DNA of 64,000 nucleotides, from the NCBI GenBank assembly GCA_030765065.1, contig CM060990.1:415161198-415225197 (forward strand), read 5' to 3'. This DNA comes from Deroplatys truncata. Its lineage: Eukaryota; Arthropoda; Insecta; Mantodea; Mantidae. Below the pieces are notes generated by a model, which worked only from the letters and a program-made list of their open reading frames with translations, did no database searches and was not told where the DNA came from. This document shows positions 1-11,961 of this stretch, piece after piece (position 1 is the stretch's first letter; every line of letters starts with the position of its first letter). Position numbers and translations under genes: made by a program.

Positions 1-81
1 CCTGCATAGCCTCGGCATCCTCCTCTTCTAGAAAGTGAGCTGCTATACGGCAGAAGCCATCAAAATTCACCTTCCCCGTTC
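1..81 (-). CDS. TpnC: Troponin C, internal exon (EF-hand II loop and linker), runs off the left edge
   Basis: Read on the minus strand from 81 to 1, this exon encodes TGKVNFDGFCRIAAHF followed by an acidic LEEEDAEAMQ stretch, which is the second half of EF-hand II and the start of the central linker of insect troponin C. An AG acceptor lies at 83-82 behind a pyrimidine-leaning tract. The first two bases (GA) complete a glycine codon begun by the single G at the end of the exon at 41757, giving the family-typical DPEGTGK. Troponin C is the calcium sensor of the thin filament in striated muscle, partnering troponin I and T. Loop position 12, normally Glu, is Gly here, so this site probably does not bind calcium, as in the stretch-activation (F1/TnC4) isoforms. 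The exon continues beyond the window. The match is from memory of the family, not from a search. Confidence 0.88.
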
Positions 82-802
82 CTATAACATTATAAATAAG
101 AACAGAAAATTAATCAGGCTTATTTGATTTTCACTAAGTATAACAATCAGCAACATCTATAAAGTTTACATTTCGTTATTGCGGAGTAAAGTCTAGCGTG
201 AAATTTTAATTTGCAAGCAGTCCCTCAATATATTTGCGTTTTATTCATTGTCTGTCAATATTCTTGACATTAAACCTTAAGGAAGTCTACTGACTGGAGA
301 GTTAAAAAATATCCCTTCAACAGCGAATGACAAGAAAGTGACATTCAAATAGTTTTCTTAAATGTATAAATGTGTTCGGAATTTCTACATGTGTGTAACT
401 TTCGGATGTGCTTAAGGTTGTACATATTAGCGGTGTCTTTTCTTGAAAAGTATAACTCGTAAAATTAAAAGATTCTTGATTTATTTCGCTACGCATTTGT
501 CAGCACGTTTATACAGATAATATAAATAACGCACACAAGATTCTCCCATATCCTCATCCACTTCTTGAAGCTATATCTCGTAATTGCTCATGGCGTGCCG
601 GTATTGTTGGTTGTATATTGCGGGGATTTCACGGGTGGTACAAAATTAAATCAGCTGCGAGTGTCTTATCATAACCCTTTCGTTAAAAACCCGCAGTCCT
701 AACCACTCTTACAGAAAGCCCATCTGGGGATACATGGGTCATATAGGCTACTTAACACCTAATCCTGAGGAAGTTCATGATACACGCGACGTATTATTAT
801 AC
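82..802. other. Intronic AT-rich sequence, nothing recognised
   Basis: Apart from the splice acceptor and a plausible branch-point region near 95-115 (minus strand), I see no coding or repeat structure. Confidence 0.5.

Positions 803-876
<74 letters not shown>
803..876. repeat. (TTA)n microsatellite
   Basis: About 24 uninterrupted copies of a TTA/ATT triplet. It produces a spurious poly-leucine reading frame. Confidence 0.97.
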
Positions 877-1079
877 TCACTGTGTATTAGAAAATATTAC
901 ATTAGTGATCGTATTATAAGCATACTACTTTAATAAGAATAGGTCAATTAAATCATTCAGATTAATTTAACAGTCTTAGTATACAAAATGCACATGTCTC
1001 TTAAGCTGTGACAAGTGACTAGCATTACCGAACGCTTTTAAATAAAACAACCAAAGCAGAGGCTGCAGGCCCGGCTAAA

Positions 1080-1560
1080 GATTTAATTAGAGCGTATGAA
1101 TGGATCTAACGAGCTTACTGGGTTCAACTAAAGGCCAGAGTGCAACAACCTGGCGAGACCTTGTAGGAAGAAACCATGGTGGTTGAGCGAACGATACACC
1201 GGCCTTTGATGTATATGTACCATGCATTACCTCCATGGAGGCAACCAACGCATTTATCAGTCATAAGAGACCGGGCGAAACAGCAGCTTTTACTAGCGGA
1301 ATACCGATACATCAAAGATGGCCTTGCGCCTACCCTCCTCATTGAAGCGGCAAACGATGACCAGAAGAGCTACACCGGTGCCGTTCAGAGAAGTGACAAT
1401 TGCGAATGGCGGTAGCTGCCACCGAAAGCAACAACTTAATCGCGGTAGAAGTGGAGCTGTGAGTGAAGAACTCGGATTCATACGGCCGGACTACAGGCGT
1501 ACTTCGGCAGAAGATTAGGAAAACCGCTAAGGGCCGGCGTGAAGTGGGACATGTTACCAC
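1080..1560 (+). pseudogene. Gypsy gag remnant
   Basis: Plus-strand frames here give short blocks resembling the C-terminal half of a gypsy Gag: a basic, proline-rich stretch, an alanine/glutamate-rich segment (IEAANDDQKS) and a basic tail ending near GHVTTVINFP at about 1550, where a CCHC zinc knuckle would be expected. No intact knuckle is visible. The assignment depends mainly on position directly upstream of the polymerase remnant. Several frameshifts and stops make it non-functional. Confidence 0.4.
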
Positions 1561-2029
1561 CGTCATCAACTTCCCCTAACTTCACTTGAACATCGGAACT
1601 GGGAACGGCGAGGTGAACTAATAGCATATGGATGGTTTGGGTCCGTTGTTATAAAGTTTCGTTTTAGGCGTCACACATTCCAGCTGGGCCACAACAAGAT
1701 CCTGGCGAACCATTCGGAGAAGAGGTTGCAGTTGGTGAGACTCCTTACGTGTAGAACGACAGAGAGGCCAGTGTGCGCATAGAGAACTCTAACAACAATT
1801 TGATCTTGGACGGAAAAGAACTACACCAAAATGGGTTTTACTCACTAAATGCTATTTCTGGCTTGAGAAATTAACCTAGTGCGGCTCCTTAGCGCCAAAA
1901 ATGGGAACAATATCCTGTTTAGCGAATCTGTTATGGTAAATTATGAGCCAGCTGCCTATATAACACCTACGATCGGAGACACCGATAGCCAATCGAAAAC
2001 CGCGGAACTGGATAACCCTCATCAGGTTG

Positions 2030-2710
2030 TGTTTGAGAACCTTTCACCAGGAGGGAAGGATTAGATCGTAACTTGTTAGCCGAATTCCAGCACACCTTCA
2101 GCCTATCCGACAATAATTATGGTCATTTCTATAGAATGAAGCATTGTATCGACACCAGCGATGCTCGGAAAATTATACAGGAGTTTCACCGTTTCCCGCT
2201 AGCAAAGCGGAAGGAAGTTGAGAACGGAACACAGGACATGTAGATCAAGGGTATAATACAGCAATCCGATAGACTGTGATCCTGGCCGGGAGTACTAGTG
2301 AAAAACAAGGATGAAGATCTGCGACTCTGCGTTCACTACCGGAAGTTTCATGACGTACTAAAAAGACTGATGTCCATTATCAAGGATTAATCATACCCTG
2401 CAAAGCTTGGTGGGACTCTGTAGTTATACATGCGGGGCCTGAAGACTGGATATTGTCAACTAACACTTCCTCCCGACATCAATAAGAAAGCAGTGTTTTC
2501 TTCTAAGAATGGACTGTGGAAATTCATGATAATTCCTTTACGAATTCGCAACGCCCCGCAATATTCCAGGGAGTCTTGCAGTCAGTAATGACGGTCCTTA
2601 ACTACGACGCTTTCCCACCCTATCTTGACGATATTGTTACAAGAAAAACACTCGAGCATCAGTTTGGGAATCTAAGAAAATTGTTGAAAACGCTTCGCCA
2701 AGTCTACTGA
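2030..2710 (+). pseudogene. Gypsy reverse transcriptase remnant
   Basis: Successive frames carry the Ty3/gypsy reverse-transcriptase signature: LLAEFQHTFSLSDNNYGH and IDTSDAR before the fingers, a VKNKDEDLRLCVHYRK block near 2300, the region equivalent to GYWQ...KTAF near 2450-2510, and the catalytic palm box YLDDIV at 2621-2638, followed by LEHQFGNLRKLLKTLRQVY. In a working enzyme this domain copies the element RNA into DNA in virus-like particles. At least four frame changes and several stops show it has long been dead. The catalytic Asp pair itself is intact. Confidence 0.8.
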
Positions 2711-3009
2711 AGACAAAGGCTATGACAGTATGATCTAATCTCGGATCGCCGGGCAGCTGATTTACCGCGTATTTCCTTTCCAAAGACTGTACCAGGAAAA
2801 CTGTAGCTACTGCAGGAAGGTGAAGAAGAGGCGCAAATGCGGTAGAGAAGATGAAAGGAATTTGAGAAGCGAGCACTGTGTGTCTACCCTGACGGTTAAA
2901 AGTATAGCAAACAACGTGCGCGTACAAATGTCACTCCCAGAATCCAGATTTCTAAGAGCTATTAGGCGCAGTAGAACATCCAGTTTGTCAGGAACAGTGT
3001 GCTGAAGGG

Positions 3010-3990
3010 AGCGTGGGAGTTTATAGAAGGGAAAGTGAATTTTAACATCCAGTAGTACCGATGCCTGATGTATAGGAACTTCTTGAGGAGGCCCATTCCA
3101 GTGCTATCGCAGGGCACCTTGGAGTGAATAACACCCCAAAGAAGATGTGTCAATGATTTTGTTGGCTACAACGGCCAAATGACGTAGAGTGTGGATGCCA
3201 AAAATGCTACATTTGTGCTATAATCGTGGGCCCCAAACACGCAAACGGGGCGGATTGCTATAGTACACTTACAAACGTCCTTCGAACGACTAATCACCAA
3301 CATGGAAGTCCCTCTCTCTAGGCGAGACGCTGAATATCGCTACCTATTACTGTGTATGTACAGTTTCGGTTCTTACTGACTTGTTGCTGAAGAACCTCTT
3401 CTGTCGGTTCTGTGGACCAATTTAGAATCCAACCTCATGCAAGATCTCCTGCAGCACCTCGAGATGTACAACTCTCCTTCATCCCCAGTAGAGCGGGATA
3501 ACGGGACATTACACCAACACGATTGAGGACTCTTCTGGAAAGTTGTATTAAGCCATCAATGGGTTTAGGAGTGTGGAGTTGTTTCTCCTGTGCCAGGAGA
3601 AATAGCTGACATATGATCTGTTGTTTGGTACGCCCCCTGATGCTGACCAACCGGAAAACATTACGTCGGGGTCGTGATGTAATGGCTAGAAGACATCTAC
3701 GATCTCTCCAGGGAGCACCTGAAGTTAGCCAGCTAACGGCTGAAGGCACTATATGACTGTTTGGCGAACAGTGCCGGGTTACAGGAGGATGACTTCGTAT
3801 GGCTTTATCGTCCCATGAGGGCTAAAGGGAAGTAGCCAAATCTGCAACCTTCTTGTGACGGCCCGAATAAGGTGAACACCTAGATCAACGTAGTGGTATT
3901 TAGTATCCCCATTAAGAATCAAGGGAAGCTGATGATGGCGCACCCTTATTGTCTTGAGCTATATCGCAGAATTCCTCCGGATGACCACCA
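3010..3990 (+). pseudogene. Gypsy integrase remnant
   Basis: The zinc-binding HHCC domain is visible near 3085-3230: AHSSAIAGHLGVN, then CQKCYICA. The catalytic core is scrambled. The C-terminal part returns near 3630-3990 as LLFGTPPDADQPEN and DDFVWLYRPMRAKGK, ending in a HPYCLELYRR motif matching the chromodomain-proximal tail of gypsy integrases. Integrase normally joins the element DNA to the host chromosome. Multiple stops and frameshifts interrupt every block. A reading frame of about 84 codons at 4013-4267 lies at the element's 3' end and is not recognised as protein. Confidence 0.7.
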
Positions 3991-4390
3991 GCTCTGAGAA
4001 GCGAGCTATGTAATGGAATCTTATCCGGCCTTCCGCGCCGTGGATTCCAGGTGCCAACCGGAACAATATTTGTTGGAGAGAGAAAGGGGGGAAGAAATTC
4101 CTCTTTCTCAAAATGCCTGGAAAGTTTATCAGGATTTAAGCAGCAACTTTCAGACCTCCCCTTCCTCTCCTTCTAGTGAAACTTTGCGAGGTTCGGGACG
4201 GTATAAAGGGAGGGATCACCGCCATCAGAGTTGTTCTTATAAGATTCAGTCCACTGCTGTCTGCTGATCACTCAACGAATTCTTACCTGCGTGAGGCTAG
4301 AGTACGAGTTCGATGCTCAACGCGTCAGTGAGCGGTAGGAAGAATTAAATTGATATTTATTTATGGACGCTCTATAACTAAATAACTACT

Positions 4391-4634
4391 ATGGTTCTTA
4401 GCATCCCATTCTATACTGGGCGTGAACGGAAATGTTGCTCTGAAGCTTCTTTAGCAGGCTTGAGGTTCCTTACGTATCATAAATCTACGGCATGGAACAT
4501 CCGTTTTACCTCCCTTCTGTAGGAAGCCATGTTAAGGATTTTAAGCCCGAAAAAATCCATCGCCCTCCGCCGAGTTTGAACCCGCGATCTTGGAAATTGG
4601 AGGCTAGCATTGTACACCTAGACCACGCAGGACG
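4391..4634 (-). mobile_element. tRNA-headed SINE, family A, copy 1
   Basis: On the minus strand, a tRNA-like head with box B GGGTTCAAAC is followed by a body containing TAGATTTATGATACGTAAGG and a tail CAGTATAGAATGGGATGCTA. The same order of blocks recurs at 11722-11961 and 56678-56920, which defines a family of about 240 bp. Confidence 0.75.
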
Positions 4635-5459
4635 ATACGGTCGGAAGAGGGAAGTGGCTAGAAGGTGAATGCTGCTTTTGACATATAAGTGTGCGACAGG
4701 AAGACAGAAGAGGCTGATTTGCTCGTCGTCCATTGCAGCTCTAAATGCAAGGAAAAACTAAAGAGTGACTACGGGAAAAGCTGATGAAGTCATGATATCT
4801 GGACAGAAATATATTTTTTTCCTCTATGAAGATGTTCGTAAAGTGCACAATTAATACGTATATGGGCATAACGAGTACTTTATCATGGTAGCCGTGTCAA
4901 CATTAACCAGAAATTTGTTCCTCTGGTAAAGATTTAGAAAAGGCAAGTTTGTGTTTTCAGCCGAAGATGGAAACCTAATATCTGTATGCTTATCTTTATT
5001 ACAGCATGGATTATGTACAATATCAAAAAGGTAACTTTAATACAGTCTTTTCAGTACATTTGAAAAGGGGCAGCCATTTGTCGCACTTAGGAAACACCTG
5101 ATCACTCTTTTGAAATTACAACTTAAGATTTACAAATGACTTCAGTATTAGCTTCCTGGTTACCATCTGCGTATTTATTTCCTTTATATCTTTGTGTTTC
5201 ATCTGAATAAATTGATTATGACAGAAAGCTAAATCTAGTGTTAAAAAGTAAATGAAGCATTTGTTTGACTTGGTTGTGTTCGCTTCTATATAACCTTTTT
5301 TTTTCTGATATGGCTTTTAAACTAATTTCCTGCACTTTTCGCTCTTGTTTAACGCATGCTTTGTTTCTCCAGAGTATTTCATTATCTTTTTTGTGTTTTA
5401 ATGCGGATAATTTAGCCATTGCTTAGCCTTGGCTGACATACAACATACTTCACTTTATC
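4635..5459. other. No feature recognised
   Basis: AT-rich intronic sequence. A 67-codon open frame on the minus strand at 5216-5419 has no recognisable domain. Confidence 0.4.
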
Positions 5460-5508
5460 ACAGGAAACCCCGGGACTCACTTAGGGAACGGGATTGGTGT
5501 AAGCCGTT

Positions 5509-5820
5509 GTGCAGACCTGCCTTGGTTCCATAGGCTTCCAAACTAGTGCCTGTGCTGAACACGTTTCTCCTCTACTGGTTACTGCACAAATTGTAAAATC
5601 TTTCACAATACCAGCCTCAACCTCGGATTCAATCTCTGGAGTAGTTATCGATCTCCCCAGTCACCAATGCTCTATAACTCGTTCATGGGTCAATCTTGCT
5701 TTCATTCCAGAACTCGAACAATCTGCTCCAAATCCGCTAGCAGCGATGGTGGCACAGAGGGATTTCAGATTGTTGGACATCCTAAATAGGGATGCAGCCC
5801 TATTCGAAAGAAAAAGATGA
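5509..5820 (+). pseudogene. LINE ORF1 C-terminal remnant
   Basis: An open frame of about 100 codons (QTCLGSIGFQTSACAEHVSP...) ends in a basic LLDILNRDAALFERKR tail. It lies about 100 bp before the start of the endonuclease, the usual place for the end of ORF1 (a Gag-like nucleic-acid-binding protein). No zinc knuckle is visible. The assignment is by position and composition, so it is tentative. Confidence 0.35.
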
Positions 5821-5920
5821 AGGTCAACCGACCCACTCCGCCTAGTAAATAACCGATCATACTTTGCTTCCTTCCGGCGAGCGCTTACGAGACATTCCTT
5901 TCTTCCTGGCTTTCATTATG

Positions 5921-8250
5921 AATCCTCATTGGAATATACGTGGTCTCGGCACAATGAGCAGAGTTGGATAGGCTACAGTGTACTCATTCACCCCTAGTCG
6001 CCTGTCTGCATAAGATCATGCTTCGCCCTCAGGAGACTTCTACCATTCGTAGATACATTGCGGAGCTCTTCGATCTTGCACCGGAGAAAGTTTCTCCTGC
6101 CTACAGGAGTGTTACAATTCTTATTCGAGATGACTTGTGTTAACATCGTGTTCCGCTCACCACGCCTCTGCAAGCTGTTGGGATACATTTATCCCCTTCT
6201 GGGTTTAGTTACTCTGTCTGTAACTTCGTTTTCTTCCTTCTTCTTCTCTTGCACAGGTTAAACTCGTGTTATTGATTTTACAGCACCCTACCTCTGATAT
6301 GCCTGGGGGAATTCATTTCGTATCACTCTATTTGGCGGACCCTAAGGCGTGCGCGAGGGAAGGGGTTTTGTCTAGTTTTCTGCATCAACATCACTTTCAG
6401 TTCTGAATACCGGCGAATCCACTTTTCTCACCGATTTCACCAGCACATTTTCCCCTCTGGATGATAGCCTCTACTCTGCATAGCTTACTCACCGTTTGAA
6501 ATGGCATGCCATTGCTGATACGCACTATAGCAATAATTTCCCATGTGTGGTTAGTCTACTGTCATTCCATGTATGTTCCATTGGCCTCCCTTAATGTCGG
6601 TTATGCAGTCTGACCGGTTGCTCTTTCCCCGTCTGACCCGAATTTCTCATTGCGAGATATGCACAGCGGACCTCTTAGTGGAGCATCTAAATCTGTAATT
6701 TTAACTCCTTCGTCTACGTCTTTCCACCCCAGACGTTTACCGGTTCCTTTGTGGGCCGGAATATACGAGAGCCGTTTGTGTAAGAAGGGGTGTTTTTCGA
6801 AAGTTTAGGTGTTATCCTACGCTCGATAATCCAGTGAATTATAAACAACTACGCGCCAGGGCTCGTAAGATAATTTCCAATAGTAAGAAAGGCTTCTGGG
6901 AGCCCTATGTAGCTGGTTTCCATTGCTCTGAACCTAAATCTCTTGTTTGCTACAAAATTAATCGCATCGCCGGAGAACTCTGTTTGCTTCTATCCACGGT
7001 CTACGGGTGGACACTGATACTTCTTTTGAACCACCTGCTATTGCTGACGCCCTAGGCAAAACCTCGATGGCATCTCCAGTTCAGCTCGCTATCATCCGAC
7101 TTTATTTCTCACAAGGTCACGGTGAAAGCTCATGCAACGTCATTTGCTTCAGCACCACGAAGAGATAACAGACCCTTTACCTTTCGCAAACTAGAGACAC
7201 CTTAGTGTTTAACCATTCAGCTTCTGGTATTGATTCTGTACACATTGTGTTCCCCCAAAATCTTTATTCAGCGAGAAAGCACCTTCTCCTTTAGATCTAT
7301 AACCGCATTTGGCAACCTGGAAATTTTCCCACTAGTTGTATCTATAATTTTAACGAACGCATGCGCAACTGACGTTTGACATGGTGACTTGAATATCGGT
7401 AGCTTCTAGCGAATCTCTTACCGACGTGACGTTCTTCTTTGCAGCTATGCTTATTATTTAGCCAGTATACCGATGCACCCGGCCTACTCACACCCAGATA
7501 TTCCTTTCAGTCTTGATTTAACGTGCATGCCGAAGTCCAGGACACCAATCCGGTCCTCCGTGTAGCTTTCGCAAAGATTTCGTTGCCATTTTGTGAGTGT
7601 TTATTTATACGGATGCTCAAAGTATGATCATAGCGTAGGATGTGCCTTCGTGTTTGGTGTAGAACGTTGTCTACTGTTTCTCGGAGCAGTGTTCAATTTT
7701 TACTGCTGGACTCCTTGCTGTGTAGCAAGCAGCTTCCGAAATTGAGATTTGTGTACGGACACAATAGTCTTTGGTGATGTATGCTCAACATTCCATTGTG
7801 CAGCGTAACCAGTATTTTACTCAACTGCTTACCAATGCTGGATTAAGCTTATTATTTGCTTGGGTCCCTGATCAAGTTGGCATACCCGGAACTGAGGCCG
7901 CTGTTGCCGCCGCAAAGGATGTTCTTTTATTCCCGAGATATTTTAACTCTTATGTTCATGCGGACGATTTTAGTAATTCTCTATGAAGGGCCATACGATC
8001 TCGTTGGTGTAATGAGTGATCCTCTATTCAGGGTAATAAGTTACGTGATATAAACTCGCTCCCTCTACCTGGAATACGTCTTCTTTCCGACATTTCAGTG
8101 GAGAGGAGGAGGTCATTTTATCTCTCTTCGCATAGGGCACTGTATTTTTAACCATCGTCATTGCTGCGCGAAGAGCTGGTACCCATTTGACATCGTTGTG
8201 CCACATCTTTAACTGTGCGGCATGTTTCAGAGGAGAGTCCGTTTTTAGCC
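5921..8250 (+). pseudogene. Jockey-type LINE ORF2 remnant (endonuclease, RT, RNase H)
   Basis: The copy opens with NPHWNIRGLGTMSR near 5920-5960, equivalent to the QWNIRG start of the APE-type endonuclease. At 6800-7010 it has YPTLDNPVNYKQLRARARKI and a long in-frame stretch matching the endonuclease-RT linker. At 7590-7930 an RNase H region is readable, starting VFIYTDAQS and ending FAWVPDQVGIPGTEAAVAAA (family norm: WVPGHVGI.GNE). A degenerate C-terminal cysteine region follows near 8190-8250. In life this protein nicks chromosomal DNA and reverse-transcribes the LINE RNA at the nick. Many frameshifts and stops make this copy inactive. It lies antisense to the troponin C gene. Confidence 0.72.
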
Positions 8251-8560
8251 TTTATTCGTTGACCCTTGGACTGGGGTACTGCATTGCCCACCATTTTTGC
8301 GGATGACCTATTGGCTTTATGGCGTGTTTAACCTTTATTAGACGCAGCAGTATGCTTGCCAACATTTGACTTGTGTTCGCGCTCCTTGTTTGCCTCTTTT
8401 ATGTGCTTTAGACCAGGTTGCTTCCACTACTTCGATTTCAGATTGGCGTTCTTCAGCCGCTGACACTATGTACTTTAATTTTTTTGGCTGTGTTTTATGT
8501 TTTATTCTATTGCTTTAAGCATGCTACTATTTTAGACTGACTTTTTTGTATCGCAATTTT

Positions 8561-9435
8561 TCTGTTCGTTTCCGTTTTTAACTTTTCAAGGGTGCTAATG
8601 TTCTTTCCGGTTTTGCGTCCTAAAACCCCACTTTACTCATTCCACAAGTAACATGGATTTCATAGCGTTCCATCTTCTGTTGTCTTTTATTAATGACAAA
8701 TATTTAATGAGAATATTTTGGATCCTAACTGCCGTAAAACTTTTCGGTGGTAATATTCTTAACAGATGAAACACATGTGAAAGGAAATTAATGTCATTAA
8801 ACTTAATTCTCAAAAGAAAAATTTCAAGCAAGGGTTTATTCACAAGCAATACTGATTTTCCGCATAATTTAATGTACACATATCTTATGGCAAATATTAA
8901 TTCTAATTATTTGAAGCAACTTTACTTTCTCGTAATTCAAATGGAATACTGTTTAACTCAAAGTAAAAAGATTTTGCTTGCTCACTTTTAGAGCAGATGA
9001 TGTATGGATGAAATGTAACTGCTATGTCTGCTACAAACAGTGTTGGTGATACCACGATATTAAAACATTGGGAAATGGCTTTCTTTTCCATACACTCGGA
9101 TTTATAGTTCAGCATTTAAAATCGTTTTATTCTTACCTAGTATACTTTGTGCAGTTGGCAGTATTTTAATCGGTTATATGATTATGTGTTTAATACACCT
9201 CATATACCACAGTGTTTCATGCTTAAGCTTTGTCCATATTATTGACTGCTAGCAAACCAGTATGTGTTGAAAGAAGTGTTCATTCAATGCACTCTCTGAT
9301 TAGTATAATTATAATTAATTAGGTGAGCTGGTTGAATTCTGATTAATATCTTATTTCCAATCGTGACACCTGTTCGGTCGCCATTTTATTACAGTATAAT
9401 TTATTTCCCCTCTCACCCGTCAGTGATCACTATTA
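8561..9435. other. No feature recognised
   Basis: AT-rich sequence with only short overlapping open frames on both strands. Confidence 0.4.
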
Positions 9436-10060
9436 TACCGAGCGGTATGGCTCAGGCGGTAACTTCTGTGGCCCGCATTCGGGAGGTCTTGGGTTCGATT
9501 CCCGTGGCCGATCTTACTGAGTCGTGATTTTTTCGGGTTTTCCCCGGGTTGCCAGGTAAATGCTGGGTAGGATAATTCTATCCCCCGAATTTCCTCTCCC
9601 TCCATTTCATTTCCATTCTCATTTCACTTCACCTTTCATCTGCTTGGCTTCTTTCAGGGTTGTAAGTGTCGCCGGGAGATTTCGGTGTGTACATGACAGG
9701 GGAGGAAAATGCTGTGTGGAAACATTCGTTCTCCTGACTGTGAGCGGTCTCCGAGCTCCGACCTCCCAGGGGATGTGTAAGCAACAGTCTGCATCCGGTG
9801 AGTTCAAATCTGTAAATGGTAGGAGCCCTGCCCTATGCCTGTCGTGCCTCTTGGTCCGGCCGCCCTGTGTCACCTCATCCCTCCCTTCCGGGGGCGCCCA
9901 TCATGGGCATAGGCACAAAAGATCTGCGTAGATCTAGGGCTAAGTCCCCCTCCGCTTCTAGTCCTATCCTGGCGCTGGTATTTATTGCATTGGCGCTCAC
10001 ACTACGTTACATAACACGGTTCCGTTGGCTGCTGAGGTTACTCTCGTTACGCCATATTTA
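9436..10060 (+). mobile_element. tRNA-headed SINE, family B
   Basis: A tRNA-like head spans 9436-9510, with box A TGGCTCAGGCGG and box B GGTTCGATTCCC. The body contains a GGGTTTTCCCCGGGTTGCCA block and a pyrimidine-rich stretch (9580-9640). The sequence to about 10060 is clearly more GC-rich than its surroundings and may be the rest of the same element, but that end is not defined. Confidence 0.65.
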
Positions 10061-11721
10061 GTGGCACGATCATAAACCTCCACCGTGCGCCACAATAGTG
10101 TTTAGATATGCTACTCCCGATCCAGGGTTCGTTACCAAATTCTTCCTTGTTATGACTGTATAAGAATAAACCAAGGATACAGTATCCACAACAACACGAC
10201 TAAAAATGTTGTTGCTTAATGGGTTTTACCAAAATTCTCATATAAGACCATAAAGGTGCCAATATACGTACAAATAAATGAAGTATTAACAATAAACACA
10301 ATTAAAATTATTGCTAATAATTCGCTTTAACATTTCATTCAATAGCTACTTATCTGTTGTCTATTTTGGTCTGGAATCTGCAAATCCACATGTGCTCCAC
10401 TGTACACTTACGTACATCTAATGCACTATGGCCCCTTCGAGCATTATAAAATAGGAATGTCCTAAACCACACATTCTCCCATAGTTTATTCAGATGGAAG
10501 CAGCTCTTAAATCTATATAAGCAACTGGATAGAGCTGGCCTCTTAAAAAAGAGTAACTCCCTTGCCTAATTACTTTAATTTGCGCATTACACGAGATCAA
10601 AATAACCTCGTGATATTGCTCCTTACATTAATAAAGGTATCTAAATCCACGTTTACTTCAAAATCATGCAAATGCAAAGTACTATAAGTGGCTTCGAAGT
10701 TAGGCGTTAACTTTATGTTACTTTCTGTTTTTACAAAACGTAAATATAACAGCAGTACTGCTCGTTCACTCTTAACGGTAATCCTTCTTATTATGTAAAT
10801 ATCTCACATATTGTAACGTTTATTCAGATTAACCTACATTTCAATCATGAGATTTCACGAGGTATGTGGTCAGTTACACTGCCAGGGCTGTCACAGTGCG
10901 AATAAAGAAATACTTGTCCTTCCTTTTGGATTTCCATTACTTTTATTCTGATCAGAGAATTACACTACACTGAACCATACAGCACTTCACATGTTTTGGC
11001 GGAAATGATAACACAGACGACACAGCGTCCTAGAACGCTGCTACAGAACCCCATGAATGACCACTCGTTAGGACTAATCTCCTTCACACACACTACTACT
11101 GCATCGTAAAAAGTTCCTAATCGGCGTAAGAATTTACCATTTCACAGCTTCACCTCTTGAAATCCACAACATACTCGTGGTGGACATTTTCTCGCAAACT
11201 AGCACAGCGTAGCTCAGACATTCAAAACAACCCAATGAATGTTAAACAACTGCCCGAATGACTGACTCTGCTCTGTTGAACTAACTCGGATACATGCTGG
11301 CTTAACATGATCTCGAACTTCACTCGAACCGTCTCGTACCTCGGCTGAAGTACCTCACCCGGGAATTGACTTTGACATCCGATTTGTGTTGTTATTATAT
11401 TTCCCTAATCTGACAGAAAGTGAACCTAATCTGACTTTGACTGACCTCGAATGTCACCCTGCATACCCTTGATGACCTCTTACAGATTTTAACAATCAGA
11501 CAACGTTACGCCTCTTACCAAGTGCACCAACCTGAGAGCTACAATTCCACTCTGGCCTTCCGTGGCACTCGAACCTTCGAGGGAGAAGTAAATGTTATTC
11601 TCGGGTAACTATTTTCGTTACACAAATCACTCTCTGAAAGCTCCAAATGTTTCTCACCAAGGGACAATGTAATATGTTACCGTACGCTCATGTTTAAAAT
11701 CAGCCAGAAAAATAAAGGTGC
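10061..11721. other. No feature recognised
   Basis: No conserved coding blocks on either strand. The segment 10900-11640 is less AT-rich than its flanks and rich in short ACTCGAACC-like words. It could be the end of an unidentified retroelement, but nothing proves it. Confidence 0.35.
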
Positions 11722-11961
11722 TACATAATTCTCATCGCTATGGAATTCGAGATCGCGGGTTCAAATCCGGCGGAAGGCGATCGGTTTTTTTTCGGGCATA
11801 AAAATCCTTACCATGGCTTCATTCGGAAAGGGGAAGTAACGCCGAAGGTCCCGTGTCGTAGATTTACGGCACGTAAAAGTACCTCCAGCCTGATATAGAG
11901 GCCTGTTAGCAAAATTTCCGGCCTTTAACGCCCAATATAGAATGGGTAGCTAAGAATCATA
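11722..11961 (+). mobile_element. tRNA-headed SINE, family A, copy 2
   Basis: Box B GGGTTCAAATCC is followed by the ATCCTTACCATGGCTTC and TAGATTTACGGCACGTAAAA blocks and the CCAATATAGAATGGGTAGCT tail shared with the copies at 4391 and 56678. The 5' half of the tRNA-like head is shortened. Confidence 0.78.

Larger units (their letters stand above)
1050..4330 (+). mobile_element. Decayed Ty3/gypsy LTR retrotransposon
   Basis: Recognisable gag, reverse transcriptase and integrase pieces occur in the canonical order on the plus strand, in shifting frames with many stops. I could not match a 5' LTR to a 3' LTR. A TATAAA at about 4203 inside 4070-4330 could belong to the 3' LTR promoter. As the gene runs on the minus strand, this element is antisense to it. 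Confidence 0.75.
5460..8560 (+). mobile_element. Decayed Jockey-type non-LTR retrotransposon
   Basis: The end of ORF1, the endonuclease, reverse-transcriptase linker and RNase H of a Jockey-group LINE follow one another on the plus strand. A T-rich stretch near 8480-8580 may be the 3' end. The central reverse-transcriptase palm is largely missing between about 7340 and 7560, so the copy is internally deleted. Confidence 0.7.

Noticed and set aside
734-919. 61-codon reading frame with a long leucine run
   Set aside because: It is the (TTA)n microsatellite read in one frame.
9436-9510. Possible functional tRNA gene
   Set aside because: Boxes A and B are present, but the 5' and 3' halves do not form a convincing acceptor stem and a SINE body follows. 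The same applies to the heads at 38757 and 19352.
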